Of a stretch of DNA of 64,000 nt, positions 1 through 9,595 are shown piece after piece. Source of the DNA: Selenomonas sp. TAMA-11512 (GTDB taxonomy: Bacteria > Bacillota > Negativicutes > Selenomonadales > Selenomonadaceae). The position numbers and the translations under genes are program-made. Position 1 is the first letter of the stretch, and each line of letters begins with the position of its first letter. The stretch lies in contig NZ_AP029018.1 of the NCBI RefSeq assembly GCF_037076525.1, positions 434,001 to 498,000 on the forward strand, in the 5' to 3' direction. Under the pieces are notes generated by a model that searched no databases, was not told where the DNA came from, and saw nothing but the letters and a program-made list of their open reading frames with translations.

Positions 1-24
1 TCGGCGGCGCTGCAGGTCTCCGCA

Positions 25-53
25 TTGACCCTGTGCACTTCTTATGATAAAAT
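25..53 (+). promoter_or_regulatory. Probable sigma-A promoter of metA
   Basis: TTGACC at 25-30 and TAAAAT at 48-53 are separated by 17 bases. The pair lies 37 bases upstream of the metA start. No SAM riboswitch or T-box fits in the short leader. The first 24 bases of the window show nothing I can identify. Confidence 0.6.
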
Positions 54-89
54 ACTGCTCATATTTCAGAAAGAAAACGAGGAGACATC

Positions 90-1046
90 ATGCCGATTAA
101 ATTACCGAGCAACTTGCCGGCAGCGAAGATTTTGGAGCAGGAAAACATCTTCGTCATGGATGCGGATCGAGCCTACGCACAGGATATTCGCCCCCTGCGG
201 CTGCTCATTTTGAATCTGATGCCGAACAAATCGGTAACGGAGACACAGCTTATGCGCCTTTTGGGGAATACGCCGCTGCAGATCGAAGTGGACTTCATCT
301 ATACGGAATCCTATATCCCGTCGCACACTTCGTCCGAGTATCTTGCCGAGTTCTACGGCACCTTCGCCGAGGTGCGCCACAAAAAGTACGACGGCTTCCT
401 GATCACGGGAGCGCCTGTCGAGCAGATGGCGTTTGAAGAGGTGGCGTACTGGGACGAGGTCGCCGAGATCATGGAGTGGTCAAAGACGCATGCCTATTCG
501 TCCTTCCACATATGCTGGGGCGCGCAGGCGGGGCTCTACTATCACTACGGCATCAACAAGCGCGATACGGGCTCGAAGATCTTCGGCGTCTATCGGCACC
601 ATCTCTGCGTTGAGCACGAGAAGCTCTTCCGCGGCTTCGATGACGTCTTCTATGTGCCGCACTCCCGTCACACCGAGTTCACGAAGGAAGATGTGGAAAA
701 GGTCAAGGACCTCACGATTCTCTCCGAGGCCGAGGGCAGGGCGGGCATGTACGCGATTGCCGACCTCAAGCGCCGCCAGTTCTTCATCACGGGACATGCG
801 GAGTACGATCCGCTGTCGCTAAAGGCGGAATACGACCGCGACGTGGCTGCGGGACTTTCCATTGAGATACCGCAGAACTACTATCCGGACGACGACCCAA
901 CGAAGATGCCCGTCGTGCGCTGGCGTTCCGTCGCGAATCTTCTTTTCGCGAACTGGCTCAACTACTACGTCTATCAGGAGACGCCATACGAACTGGATTC
1001 TCTCTATAACGACCCGGATCGCTTCACGGACGGCAGCGGGATTTAG
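90..1046 (+). CDS. metA: Homoserine O-acyltransferase MetA, probably acetyl-CoA specific
   Basis: This cytoplasmic enzyme acylates the hydroxyl of L-homoserine, the first committed step of methionine synthesis. The 318-residue length is normal for MetA. The nucleophile Cys142 sits in [15 protein letters not shown], and the His236/Glu238 pair is in ITGHAEYD. Residue 111 is Glu (GAPVE); in characterised MetA proteins Glu here favours acetyl-CoA and Gly favours succinyl-CoA, so I infer an O-acetyltransferase despite the common 'succinyltransferase' label. The ATG is preceded by GAGGAG at good spacing. The gene stands alone, followed by a MITE relic. Confidence 0.95.
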   Translation: MPIKLPSNLPAAKILEQENIFVMDADRAYAQDIRPLRLLILNLMPNKSVTETQLMRLLGNTPLQIEVDFIYTESYIPSHTSSEYLAEFYGTFAEVRHKKYDGFLITGAPVEQMAFEEVAYWDEVAEIMEWSKTHAYSSFHICWGAQAGLYYHYGINKRDTGSKIFGVYRHHLCVEHEKLFRGFDDVFYVPHSRHTEFTKEDVEKVKDLTILSEAEGRAGMYAIADLKRRQFFITGHAEYDPLSLKAEYDRDVAAGLSIEIPQNYYPDDDPTKMPVVRWRSVANLLFANWLNYYVYQETPYELDSLYNDPDRFTDGSGI

Positions 1047-1052
1047 CACACC

Positions 1053-1074
1053 GACTTCATTTATCAGCGATTCC
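1053..1074 (+). repeat. Relic of the MITE-like repeat (right end only)
   Basis: GACTTCATTTATCAGCGATTCC matches the right terminus of the full-length repeats at 5107-5269 and 37913-38064 (GACTTCATTTTATCAGTG.TTCC). Only this end survives, just after the metA stop codon. Confidence 0.6.
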
Positions 1075-1188
1075 TTAATGGATATGTAATGCACACACGG
1101 CAGGAAAATCGGGAAAGAGAAAAAACATATAAATACAGGGATAGAATCGAAAGCAAATCGGAATAAGAGCGTGAGAAAGGACAGAAAT

Positions 1189-1860
1189 ATGAAGCGATTA
1201 CTGGCGGCAGCGCTTGCCGCCGCAGCCTTTTGGAGTATGGGGACAGCAAGTGAAGCGGCGCCTGTGGTGCCCGAGCATATATTTGAGTGGGTGCAGTCCT
1301 CCGCCCGCACGGGATATTTTTTCAACCGGCAGGAGATCGCCTACGGTGTCGATGAGGAAGGCTTTGTCAACTTCGACGAGCTCATCGTTCCGACACTGGA
1401 GGTCTACGACGCCGTACAGATTCAGGACGTCGTGCAGAAGCGCCGCTGGCGCGGAGAATCCCTGCAAGGGTACAACAACCTCGTCGGCGCGGCGACGTAT
1501 CTCTCCTTTGACATGGTAAAGGGCACAGTCACGGTCCATGAGGAGGATGACCTGGATCACACATGGTCGCCGCTGACACGCACGTATCCGAAGACGGAGA
1601 TCGTCATCGCGGCGCTTCCGGAGAAGAGCTTTAACCGTCGATTCTACGAAGCCATTCTGGCCTATGAGAAGGAAAACAGAGAGTTGATTCTCTCGCATAC
1701 GACGGGCGTCGTCCGTGAAGCCGACAAGAAGAGACTCACGAAGGAGGAAGTGCCGGAGGAGAACCCGAAGGAGCGTAAGAAGAAAGAGAAGAAGGAAGTC
1801 GAGCAAAAGCCGCGGCATATCGTGAAGCTCTTAGGCTCTGCCGGAAACGAGACAAAGTGA
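1189..1860 (+). CDS. Secreted protein of unknown function with charged C-terminus
   Basis: The product has a clear Sec signal peptide: KR, then a hydrophobic LLAAALAAAAFWSMG stretch, then a likely cleavage site at SEAA/PVV. The mature part has no motif I recognise. The last 50 residues are very rich in Lys and Glu (runs such as KERKKKEKKEVEQK). I chose the ATG at 1189 because AAAGGA precedes it at normal spacing and it puts MKR at the signal-peptide start; a GTG at 1171 would add six residues. An exported, membrane- or envelope-associated role is inferred from the signal peptide only. hydE begins six bases downstream, so the two may be cotranscribed. Confidence 0.7.
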   Translation: MKRLLAAALAAAAFWSMGTASEAAPVVPEHIFEWVQSSARTGYFFNRQEIAYGVDEEGFVNFDELIVPTLEVYDAVQIQDVVQKRRWRGESLQGYNNLVGAATYLSFDMVKGTVTVHEEDDLDHTWSPLTRTYPKTEIVIAALPEKSFNRRFYEAILAYEKENRELILSHTTGVVREADKKRLTKEEVPEENPKERKKKEKKEVEQKPRHIVKLLGSAGNETK

Positions 1861-1866
1861 TGTCGC

Positions 1867-2958
1867 ATGAAAAAGCCGCAAAGCCATAGCGTCCCGCCTC
1901 GGCTTGTCACACTTGCCAGGACTGCGAAAAACACACATAGGCTATCTCGAGAGGAGCTCACCGAGCTGCTCTCTTCGCCTTGTGCGGAGGAGCTTTTGGC
2001 GGCGGCGGCGGACGACGTGCGCCATGCGTATGTCGGCGACGGCGTGCACCTTCGCGGAATCATCGAGTTCTCCAATATCTGCAGGCAGAACTGCATGTAC
2101 TGCGGCCTTCGCCGTGATAACGGAAAGATTGAGCGATACCGCCTCACGCCCGAAGAGATTCTCGATCTCGCAAAGAAGGCTGTCGGCTACGGCTACAAGA
2201 CAGTCGTCATGCAGTCGGGGGAGGACGCCTACTTTACGATGGAGAGACTCGTCCCCATCGTGCGCGCAGTCAAAGAGCTCGGGCTTGCCGTCACGCTCTC
2301 TCTCGGCGAGCGAAGCCGAGAGGAGTATCGGGCGCTCAAGGAGGCGGGCGCCGATCGCTACCTGCTGCGTCTGGAGACGACGGACAGCGAGCTCTACGAA
2401 GCCTTCGACCCGGGGATGAGCCACGAGCGCCGCAAGGCGTGTCTCCGCGACCTCAAAAGCCTCGGCTACGAGGTCGGTACGGGCACGCTCGTCGGACTTC
2501 CCGGACAGAGCGTCGAGAGTCTTGCCGAGGACATTCTCTTCTTTCAGTCCATCGACGCGGACATGATCGGGATCGGCCCCTTCATTCCGAACGGCGATAC
2601 GCCGCTTGCCGATGCCGCGGGCGGTGATTTTCATCTGACGAGACGCATGGTCTCCCTTCTCCGTCTCCTGCTGCCGGAGGCGAACATCCCGGCGACGACG
2701 GCGATGGAGACACTGGAGCGTGGTGCGCGGGAAATCATGCTCACCTCCGGCTGCAACGTCGTCATGCCGAACGTCACCGAGGGGGATGCGCGGCGTAATT
2801 ATGCTCTGTACCCCGGCAAGGTGTGCGTAGCCGACACGCCGGCGCACTGCCGGAGCTGCATGGAGGGCCGCATTGCGAGCATGGGACGATACGTCGCAAC
2901 GGATGCGGGATTCCGCCGCAGAGGAAAAGCAGAGGAAAAGCATGGAAATTTTTCATGA
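1867..2958 (+). CDS. hydE: [FeFe]-hydrogenase maturase HydE (radical SAM)
   Basis: This is a radical-SAM enzyme of the biotin-synthase-like group. HydE works with HydF and HydG to build the diiron subcluster of the [FeFe]-hydrogenase H-cluster. The CX3CX2C cluster motif is CRQNCMYC (Cys72, 76, 79), preceded by the family's IIEFSNICRQ. Downstream are VVMQSGED and LRLETTDSELY, also typical of HydE. At 363 residues it is full length, with a CRSC pair near the C-terminus. No hydF, hydG or hydrogenase gene is in the window, so its partners must lie elsewhere. A related radical-SAM maturase such as PylB is the main alternative. Confidence 0.85.
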   Translation: MKKPQSHSVPPRLVTLARTAKNTHRLSREELTELLSSPCAEELLAAAADDVRHAYVGDGVHLRGIIEFSNICRQNCMYCGLRRDNGKIERYRLTPEEILDLAKKAVGYGYKTVVMQSGEDAYFTMERLVPIVRAVKELGLAVTLSLGERSREEYRALKEAGADRYLLRLETTDSELYEAFDPGMSHERRKACLRDLKSLGYEVGTGTLVGLPGQSVESLAEDILFFQSIDADMIGIGPFIPNGDTPLADAAGGDFHLTRRMVSLLRLLLPEANIPATTAMETLERGAREIMLTSGCNVVMPNVTEGDARRNYALYPGKVCVADTPAHCRSCMEGRIASMGRYVATDAGFRRRGKAEEKHGNFS

Positions 2959-2985
2959 CACCTTCTTAAATTTGTATTATAATTA

Positions 2986-3039
2986 ACAGAGCACTGATAA
3001 AATGAAATCTGTCCGATGGGAAGTTGATCAGTGCTTCCT
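2986..3039 (+). repeat. Short internally deleted MITE copy (54 bp)
   Basis: The left end AGAGCACTGATAAA and right end TGATCAGTGCTTCCT form one near-palindromic hairpin flanked by TA at 2984-2985 and 3040-3041. The middle of the full-length element is missing. It lies between hydE and the next gene and could fold in RNA, but no T-run follows. Confidence 0.75.
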
Positions 3040-3060
3040 TAACATGTGTGAGGTGGTGCT

Positions 3061-3315
3061 GTGAATATGATCGATGTAACGAAAGCGGCAGGAGAGCTTA
3101 CGAAAGAGACGAAATACGCTGTCGCGTGGCTGGAGGCAAACGGATTTACGGGCAAGCTGATGCATGAGTACCCGAGCAAAGTAGTTTTCCTGATACAAAA
3201 GGATGGCGACTCCGTCATATTTGAGCTGCCGCAGGGGTTTGCGGTTAAGAATATGGAAGAATACATGGCGATATACGGCAGGAATTTTGCCGAGAAAAAA
3301 TTTCTGCGGAAATAG
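3061..3315 (+). CDS. Small hypothetical protein (84 aa)
   Basis: I do not recognise this protein. It starts with GTG at 3061 (an ATG at 3067 is possible), preceded by GTGAGGTGG. The sequence is soluble and mixed in character, with no signal peptide or membrane segment. It reads like a small alpha/beta domain (KVVFLIQKDGDSVIFELPQGF). MITE copies lie on both sides, a 54-bp one upstream and a 161-bp one downstream. Coding potential is supported by the ribosome binding site, GC-rich codon use and a plausible amino-acid composition. Confidence 0.6.
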   Translation: MNMIDVTKAAGELTKETKYAVAWLEANGFTGKLMHEYPSKVVFLIQKDGDSVIFELPQGFAVKNMEEYMAIYGRNFAEKKFLRK

Positions 3316-3342
3316 GCGGGCAGTTTTGTCCGTCTGTTTTTA

Positions 3343-3503
3343 TGGAAACGCTGATAAAATGAAGTCTGTCAGATTGGTGTGGATTTTTCGTTCTGTCAAG
3401 GAGGCAGCCCGGACGCAGAGTGGTGCTCTGTGGAGGAGCTGCCGACAAAGAGAGAGCGGAAAAGATACGCCAAGATGGCTGTGCTGCATTTATCAGCGCT
3501 TCC
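3343..3503 (-). repeat. MITE-like repeat, 161 bp, upstream of recA
   Basis: Terminal inverted repeats GGAAACGCTGATAAA and TTTATCAGCGCTTCC are flanked by TA at 3341-3342 and 3504-3505. The interior matches, in reverse orientation, the copies at 5107-5269 and 37913-38064 (shared blocks such as CCTCCACAGAGCACCACTCT). It has no coding capacity and ends 11 bases before the recA -35 box. Confidence 0.85.
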
Positions 3504-3514
3504 TAACTTTAAGG

Positions 3515-3543
3515 TTGCGGAAAGAATATGTGTTTTATATAAT
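3515..3543 (+). promoter_or_regulatory. Probable recA promoter
   Basis: TTGCGG at 3515-3520 and TATAAT at 3538-3543 have a 17-base spacer. I looked for a Gram-positive LexA box (CGAAC-N4-GTTCG) around it and found no good match, so SOS control is not visible here. Confidence 0.65.
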
Positions 3544-3597
3544 ATTTCCGTAGAACATTCCATACATACGATCTTGTCAGAATGAAGGGAGATTTTC

Positions 3598-4671
3598 ATG
3601 GCCACAGATACGAAGAAGGACCCGAAAAAGATGGACAAAAACGAGGCGCTTGCGACCGCCTTGAAGCAGATTGAAAAAGACTTCGGCAAGGGCTCTATCA
3701 TGCGCTTGGGTGAAGCCACGGCGAATATGAATGTCGAGACGATTTCGACAGGCATCCTGCCGCTCGACGTGGCTCTCGGTGTGGGGGGCATCCCGCGCGG
3801 CCGCATTGTCGAGGTCTACGGACCGGAATCTTCGGGTAAGACGACCGTCACGCTGCACATGGTCGCCGAGGCGCAAAAGGCGGGAGGCATAGCGGCTTTC
3901 ATCGATGCGGAGCACGCGCTCGATCCCGTGTACGCGAAGAAGCTCGGCGTCGATATCGACAATCTCCTGATCTCGCAGCCGGACACGGGGGAGCAGGCGC
4001 TCGATATCGTCGATGCCCTTGTGCGCAGCGGCGCTGTTGATATCATCGTCATTGACTCCGTCGCGGCGCTCGTGCCGAAGGCGGAAATCGACGGCGATAT
4101 GGGCGATTCTTCGGTCGGCCTCCACGCGCGTCTCATGAGCCGCGCGATGCGCAAGCTCACGGGTATCATCAGCAAGTCGAAGACCATTGCCGTCTTCATC
4201 AATCAGATTCGTGAAAAAGTTGGCGTCATGTTCGGCAGTCCGGAGACGACGACGGGCGGCCGCGCGCTGAAGTTCTATGCGTCCGTTCGTCTCGATGTCC
4301 GCAAGACGGATACGCTGAAGGCGGGGGCGGACAGCATCGGCAACCGCACGAAGATCCGCGTCGTCAAGAACAAAGTCGCGCCTCCCTTCAAGATCGCGGA
4401 GTTTGACATCATGTACGGCGAGGGCGTGTCCCGCCTGTCGAGCCTTGTCGATATGGGCGTCGGCCTCGACATCGTGGAGAAGAGCGGCGCATGGTTCTCC
4501 TATGACGGGAATCGTCTCGGACAGGGGAAGGAAAAGGCGAAGGAAGCACTCGCCGCCAACCCGGCTCTTGCCGATGAGATCGAAGCGAAGATTCGCGCCA
4601 AGCTGATGGATGATCCGACGGCGGCGGACGCAATTGCGGACAAGACAGATGCGCCGACAGAAGAAGAGTGA
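3598..4671 (+). CDS. recA: Recombinase RecA
   Basis: RecA forms ATP-dependent filaments on single-stranded DNA, catalyses strand exchange and stimulates LexA cleavage. Walker A is GPESSGKT (residues 75-82). Walker B is in [15 protein letters not shown], and the L2 region reads [21 protein letters not shown]. The 357-residue length is normal, with the usual acidic C-terminal tail (TDAPTEEE). The start is set by AAGGGAG before ATG 3598. recX overlaps its 3' end, the common recA-recX arrangement. Confidence 0.98.
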   Translation: MATDTKKDPKKMDKNEALATALKQIEKDFGKGSIMRLGEATANMNVETISTGILPLDVALGVGGIPRGRIVEVYGPESSGKTTVTLHMVAEAQKAGGIAAFIDAEHALDPVYAKKLGVDIDNLLISQPDTGEQALDIVDALVRSGAVDIIVIDSVAALVPKAEIDGDMGDSSVGLHARLMSRAMRKLTGIISKSKTIAVFINQIREKVGVMFGSPETTTGGRALKFYASVRLDVRKTDTLKAGADSIGNRTKIRVVKNKVAPPFKIAEFDIMYGEGVSRLSSLVDMGVGLDIVEKSGAWFSYDGNRLGQGKEKAKEALAANPALADEIEAKIRAKLMDDPTAADAIADKTDAPTEEE

Positions 4672-5107
4672 AAAGACGGCGCTTATGACCGCGACCGACC
4701 TCCTTGCACGCGCGGAGCAGAGCAGCGGACGCCTCAAGGACAAGCTGAGACTGCGCGGCTACGATGAGGCAGAGGCGGCGGAAGCCGTCGAGAAGCTTAC
4801 AGAGCGCGGCTACATCGATGATGCCGACGCGTGCCGAAGACAGTTTGACTTCCTCTATGAAGAGAGCCGGCAGAGCGTCCGACAGATCATGGCAAAGCTC
4901 CTGCAGCGGGGGTTTTCGCAGGAGCTCATACGATCCTGCGTGCCGGACGATATCTGCGAGCGTGAGAGGGCGGCGGCGATCCGCGCGCTGGAGCTGAAAT
5001 ACAAGCCCGACGCCGACCGGAAAAAGATGATGGAGCACCTCTACCGCAAGGGGTATGATTCGAGCGTGATTCGTAGCGCTGTGGAGGAGTTTGCCACCAT
5101 GATCTAG
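4649..5107 (+). CDS. recX: RecA regulator RecX
   Basis: RecX binds RecA filaments and modulates their activity. The repeated three-helix pattern is visible: [30 protein letters not shown], then [18 protein letters not shown], then [15 protein letters not shown] (each split by the family's Gly-Tyr/Phe turn). Two starts are possible: ATG 4649, overlapping recA by 23 bases (152 aa), or ATG 4685 (140 aa). Neither has a strong ribosome binding site, which suggests translational coupling to recA. The stop codon TAG at 5105-5107 is made from the TA target site plus the first base of the MITE inserted there. Confidence 0.9.
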   Translation: MRRQKKSEKTALMTATDLLARAEQSSGRLKDKLRLRGYDEAEAAEAVEKLTERGYIDDADACRRQFDFLYEESRQSVRQIMAKLLQRGFSQELIRSCVPDDICERERAAAIRALELKYKPDADRKKMMEHLYRKGYDSSVIRSAVEEFATMI

Positions 5108-5269
5108 GGAAGCACTGATAAATTCAGCCCGATCATCTTAGCACATCTTTTTTGCCCGCACTTCGGCGGCAAATCCTCCACAAAGCACCACTCTGCGTCC
5201 GGTTTGTCACCTTGTTCGGACGAAAAAATCTGTACTGATCTGACAGACTTCATTTTATCAGTGATTCCC
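5107..5269 (+). repeat. Full-length MITE-like repeat, 163 bp
   Basis: Left end GGGAAGCACTGATAAA, right end TTTATCAGTGATTCCC. TA duplications lie at 5105-5106 and 5270-5271. The interior is alignable with the copy at 37913-38064. It is non-coding. It fills most of the gap between recX and guaA; the remaining 80 bases before guaA show only a weak hairpin and no recognisable purine riboswitch. Confidence 0.9.
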
Positions 5270-5350
5270 TAGCGTTTCTTTATCGGAAACGGCGGCTACC
5301 GTACGGGCAGCCGGAAGAGATATGCGGAGAATGAAATCAGGAGAACGATT

Positions 5351-6907
<1,557 letters not shown>

Positions 6908-6928
6908 AGTAACAAAAATGTTTCTGCT

Positions 6929-6965
6929 GTAAAACCGTTGAAAATACAATATTACAACGGTTTAC
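6929..6965. repeat. Inverted repeat after guaA
   Basis: GTAAAACCGTTG and CAACGGTTTAC flank a 14-base AT-rich centre. It lies 22 bases after the guaA stop at the core/accessory border. It could be a weak terminator (no T-run) or a recombinase arm/core site. I found no second copy at the far side of the island, so an attachment-site role is only a possibility. Confidence 0.4.
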
Positions 6966-7060
6966 GGAAGCAAAAAGCTCTTTAGTGATACTGTTTTGAT
7001 ACTAAAAATGAGAAAAAGCAGGTTTAAAAGTGAGTTGTTGAATTTAGATAAATTGTTTAG

Positions 7061-7094
7061 AAAGCCTTCCATCATTTTGGTGGGAGGCTTTTGT
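7061..7094 (+). terminator. Rho-independent terminator
   Basis: AAAGCCTTCC pairs with GGGAGGCTTTT across a 12-base loop, with a T-rich tail (CTTTTG). It is the first strong terminator after guaA. Confidence 0.65.
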
Positions 7095-7137
7095 GGAAAT
7101 AGTGGTTGATAAATTTGAATTTGAAGAGGTTATAGTA

Positions 7138-7302
7138 ATGAAAATTCTTTGTATCGGAGCCCACTTTAACATATAGTAATGTAGGATATTCATTTATACC
7201 TTACCTAAATAAAAATTTTAATGCTATTAATAAAGGCTTAAATGGTGATACATTATATGGGATTTGTTTTAGTTTGAATATTTTGAAAGAGACGTCAATA
7301 TG
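7138..7302 (+). pseudogene. Possible decayed SGNH/GDSL-type hydrolase fragment
   Basis: An ATG at 7138 gives MKILCIGAH and soon meets stops. Shifted frames then read VGYSFIPYLNKNF and AINKGLNGDTLYGIC, which resemble the GDSL-family pattern (an opening 'CIGDS', then 'NxGxNGDT'). This is a weak recognition from short pieces with several frame changes. AT-rich codon use matches the following genes, not guaA. Confidence 0.25.
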
Positions 7303-7698
7303 AGACACAAAGATATAAGAAGAGAATGTGAAGAGTTATGGGCAAAAAATAAATATTTTGTACTAAGCAAATCGCATAAAGCATATTTGGAGATAAGAGA
7401 GTACTTGAAAGGAACAGAATTGGATGTTTTATGGCTAAATGAAAAAATACAGGAAACAAGAGATATGAAGGAGAGTAAAAAAGATTTTAGTAATGCCGTT
7501 CTTCACATATGGGGATATTTCAAAAAGATGCAAGTACAATTGAAAACAGGTATTATTTGATATATTAAATGGATATTGAAGTGGTAAACTAAAACTGGAC
7601 ACAGAGGGGGTAGAAAATGGACACTGTTTGCAGTATCCTGTACACAGGATGACAGGCAGCGGACAGCCTATCTCCCGATGCAGACAGGAGGTTGCCAC

Positions 7699-8067
7699 GT
7701 GAAGTACACCAAGGAGCAACGTTTGGACATAGGCCGTCGGATCTACGACGGCGAGCTCACGAGATATGAAGCAGCAGAAGAATACGGGATCAGCGAGCAG
7801 ACCGCACGGGATTACATGCGCCACTACCGGGATGCCAACCAGCTCCCGCCGAAAAGGGGGGTGCGCAGCTGCTTGGGTCTTGCCAAGACCAAATCCATAC
7901 CAGTTCCCACCGGCCTGGAAGATCTCCAGTCCATGACGAAAAAAGAACTAATCGATGCCCTCGTTATGGCAAGGATCACAGAGGCACGCTTAAAAAAAGG
8001 TTATCTGGTGGAAGGAGTTGGTGCGGAAAAGACGTTCATTCCTATCGGCAGGAAGAATACCAAGTAG
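7699..8067 (+). CDS. IS3-family transposase OrfA
   Basis: This is the DNA-binding subunit of the element. The helix-turn-helix region is visible as RYEAAEEYGISEQTARDYM. It starts at GTG 7699 behind AGGAGG. Near its 3' end the run A7G at 7992-7999 is a classic slippery site: a -1 shift there enters the orfB frame, which is open through the junction. Without the shift, OrfA ends at 8067. Confidence 0.88.
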   Translation: MKYTKEQRLDIGRRIYDGELTRYEAAEEYGISEQTARDYMRHYRDANQLPPKRGVRSCLGLAKTKSIPVPTGLEDLQSMTKKELIDALVMARITEARLKKGYLVEGVGAEKTFIPIGRKNTK

Positions 8068-8069
8068 TC

Positions 8070-8939
8070 ATGGAGCTTTCCGGACAGTTCCCCATCCGGC
8101 TGCTCTGTACAAAGACCGGAATCCCACGCAGCAGCTTCTACAACTGGAAGAAGAGCGTGGAACATCCACCCGAACAGAAGAAACGGCTTGTGCAGAGCAT
8201 CGGATTGTTTCAGGAATACCATGGGCGCTTTCCCTCCCATGGCTACCGCTGGCTGAATGCCAAAATCCGATTGGACAAAGGAATCGTATTTTCCGATCCC
8301 TATGCCCATAAATGCTGTAAGATCGCAGGGATCAAGAGCCTTTGCAAACATTACAGCTACAAGAAGGAGGGCGATCCGTCCAGAACCTATCCGAACTTGT
8401 TGCTTGCAGGAATCAACATCACCGGCCCCATGGAATGTGTGGTGAGTGATATGACCGCCTTTTATGTGGAGCGCACATACTACGAGCTCACACTATATAT
8501 GGATTTGTGGAATGACGAGCTCATTGCCCACGCGCTCTCATCCAAGCGCGGCGATCGTATGACCTACCTCGACGGCTTGCAGGACGTGCTTGCGTTCAAG
8601 AAGCAGTATCCGAATCAGAAGCTCATCCTGCACAGCGATCAAGGCTCTGTTTACGCATCCAAGAGCTACAACGAACTCCTGCCCATGTACAACATTGTCA
8701 GGTCAATGTCCAGAGCCGGCACACCGACAGACAATGCCGCGATGGAGGCGATTAATGGTTGGATCAAGGCCGAACTCTTTACAGATTTCCATATTACTTC
8801 GCCGGAGAATGTCCCCGCTCAGGTATCCGACTACATCCGCTTCTTCAACGAGGAGCGCCCTGCATATGCCCTTGGATACCTTACGCCGAAGCAGTATCGG
8901 GAGCAGTTCGCGCCAAAGCACGAAGGTGCGGCTCCTTGA
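8070..8939 (+). CDS. IS3-family transposase OrfB (DDE integrase core)
   Basis: This is the catalytic subunit of the element, with an HTH_21-like region (YHGRFPSHGYRWLNAKI) and then the rve core. The DDE residues fit VVSDMTAFY (first Asp), LHSDQGSVYAS (second Asp) and TDNAAMEAINGW (Glu). The C-terminus has FNEERPAYALGYLTPKQYREQF, the usual IS3 ending. The listed ATG lies in a frame that is open back to the A7G site in orfA, so the active protein is probably the OrfAB fusion. No internal disruption is visible. Confidence 0.92.
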   Translation: MELSGQFPIRLLCTKTGIPRSSFYNWKKSVEHPPEQKKRLVQSIGLFQEYHGRFPSHGYRWLNAKIRLDKGIVFSDPYAHKCCKIAGIKSLCKHYSYKKEGDPSRTYPNLLLAGINITGPMECVVSDMTAFYVERTYYELTLYMDLWNDELIAHALSSKRGDRMTYLDGLQDVLAFKKQYPNQKLILHSDQGSVYASKSYNELLPMYNIVRSMSRAGTPTDNAAMEAINGWIKAELFTDFHITSPENVPAQVSDYIRFFNEERPAYALGYLTPKQYREQFAPKHEGAAP

Positions 8940-9176
8940 TACGTGTCCTTTGAATGGAGGTCATGGATATTCTGTGTATCACATCTTCGATGAATATGTA
9001 CAGTATCTCAATTCTAATGACTAATTTTTAGGTTTTTGTGTCCAGTTTTTGTTGACTAGTGCAATATATGGAAGGGGAAAATAATCAGAAGGTTGTAATT
9101 GAATGCATTAACATTTTACTAAAGAAATACCCTAATGAATATTTAGAAAAATCAACTTTGTTAACAGGAGAACAAT

Positions 9177-9545
9177 ATGAGACTATGGCATGAAAAACTT
9201 ATCCACTTATTGCCCAAAAATCAGCTTCTTGGACAACATAGGGAATGTTGTGCTCTGAGGGGCAATGGATGGAAAAAGAAACATAAAACTGTGGACTATG
9301 TGTTTACATATTCACCGTATCATCTTTTTATTTACCATGTATTGGTTATGGAGGAGATGGAAAAAAGAGGATATAATGTTTCTGCGGAATGGAAAGATAA
9401 AAATTATAGAGGAAGGACAGCAGAAAAGTACGATAATCTTAAAGAGGAAATTATAGGCAGTCCAATTTACAAAGAGCATAATATTGAATATTTGGCTGAT
9501 TGTATAGAAAATTTAAGAAATAAAGGTATACATTTAAAAGTATAG
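9177..9545 (+). CDS. TIGR02328-type protein, related to pyrimidine-dimer glycosylases
   Basis: The N-terminus MRLWHEKLIHLLPKNQLLG and HRECCALRGNGWKKKH are characteristic of TIGR02328 proteins, which belong near the Pyr_excise (T4 endonuclease V-like) superfamily. A DNA-repair or nucleic-acid glycosylase role would follow, but no function is established for this group and I treat it as inference. At 122 residues it is near the usual length. The ATG overlaps the end of the DUF1722 pseudogene. Codon use is AT-rich, suggesting transfer. Confidence 0.65.
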   Translation: MRLWHEKLIHLLPKNQLLGQHRECCALRGNGWKKKHKTVDYVFTYSPYHLFIYHVLVMEEMEKRGYNVSAEWKDKNYRGRTAEKYDNLKEEIIGSPIYKEHNIEYLADCIENLRNKGIHLKV

Positions 9546-9595
9546 AAGTTGTGGAGGAGTAAATTGATATAAAAATAAAAGAAGTTGAAGATAAA

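Larger units (their letters stand above)
7577..9063 (+). mobile_element. IS3-family insertion sequence, intact copy (1487 bp)
   Basis: The ends are TGAAGTGGTAAAC at the left and GACTAGTGCA at the right (TG...CA, as in IS3). The related terminal repeats share the block AAAACTGGACAC. A 4-bp duplication ATAT lies at 7573-7576 and 9064-9067. It carries orfA and orfB with a likely programmed frameshift. The same element, inverted and decayed, lies at 16648-18133; comparing the two copies fixed both boundaries. It is inserted in a DUF1722 pseudogene. Confidence 0.93.
7300..9193 (+). pseudogene. DUF1722 (YbgA-like) gene, frameshifted and split by an IS3 element
   Basis: The 5' part (7300-7560) encodes ECEELWAKNKYFVLSKSHK and AVLHIWGYFKK, characteristic of DUF1722. 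The frame is then lost; another frame resumes as VLFDILNGYMEGENNQKVV and continues after the IS as INILLKKYPNEYLEKSTLL to a stop at 9191-9193. At least two small indels near 7520-7545 plus the IS at 7577-9063 (ATAT duplication) have broken it. The 3' end overlaps the next gene by 17 bases, so the two were once translationally coupled. The biochemical role of DUF1722 is unclear; it is often fused to DUF523. Confidence 0.7.

Noticed and set aside
31-89. SAM riboswitch before metA
   Set aside because: The leader is too short for an S-box and shows no conserved core.
3505-3597. LexA box at recA
   Set aside because: GAACATTCC near 3551 has no matching second half; no CGAAC-N4-GTTCG pattern.
5270-5350. 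Purine riboswitch before guaA
   Set aside because: The leader is only 80 bases after the MITE and lacks the conserved purine-aptamer loops.
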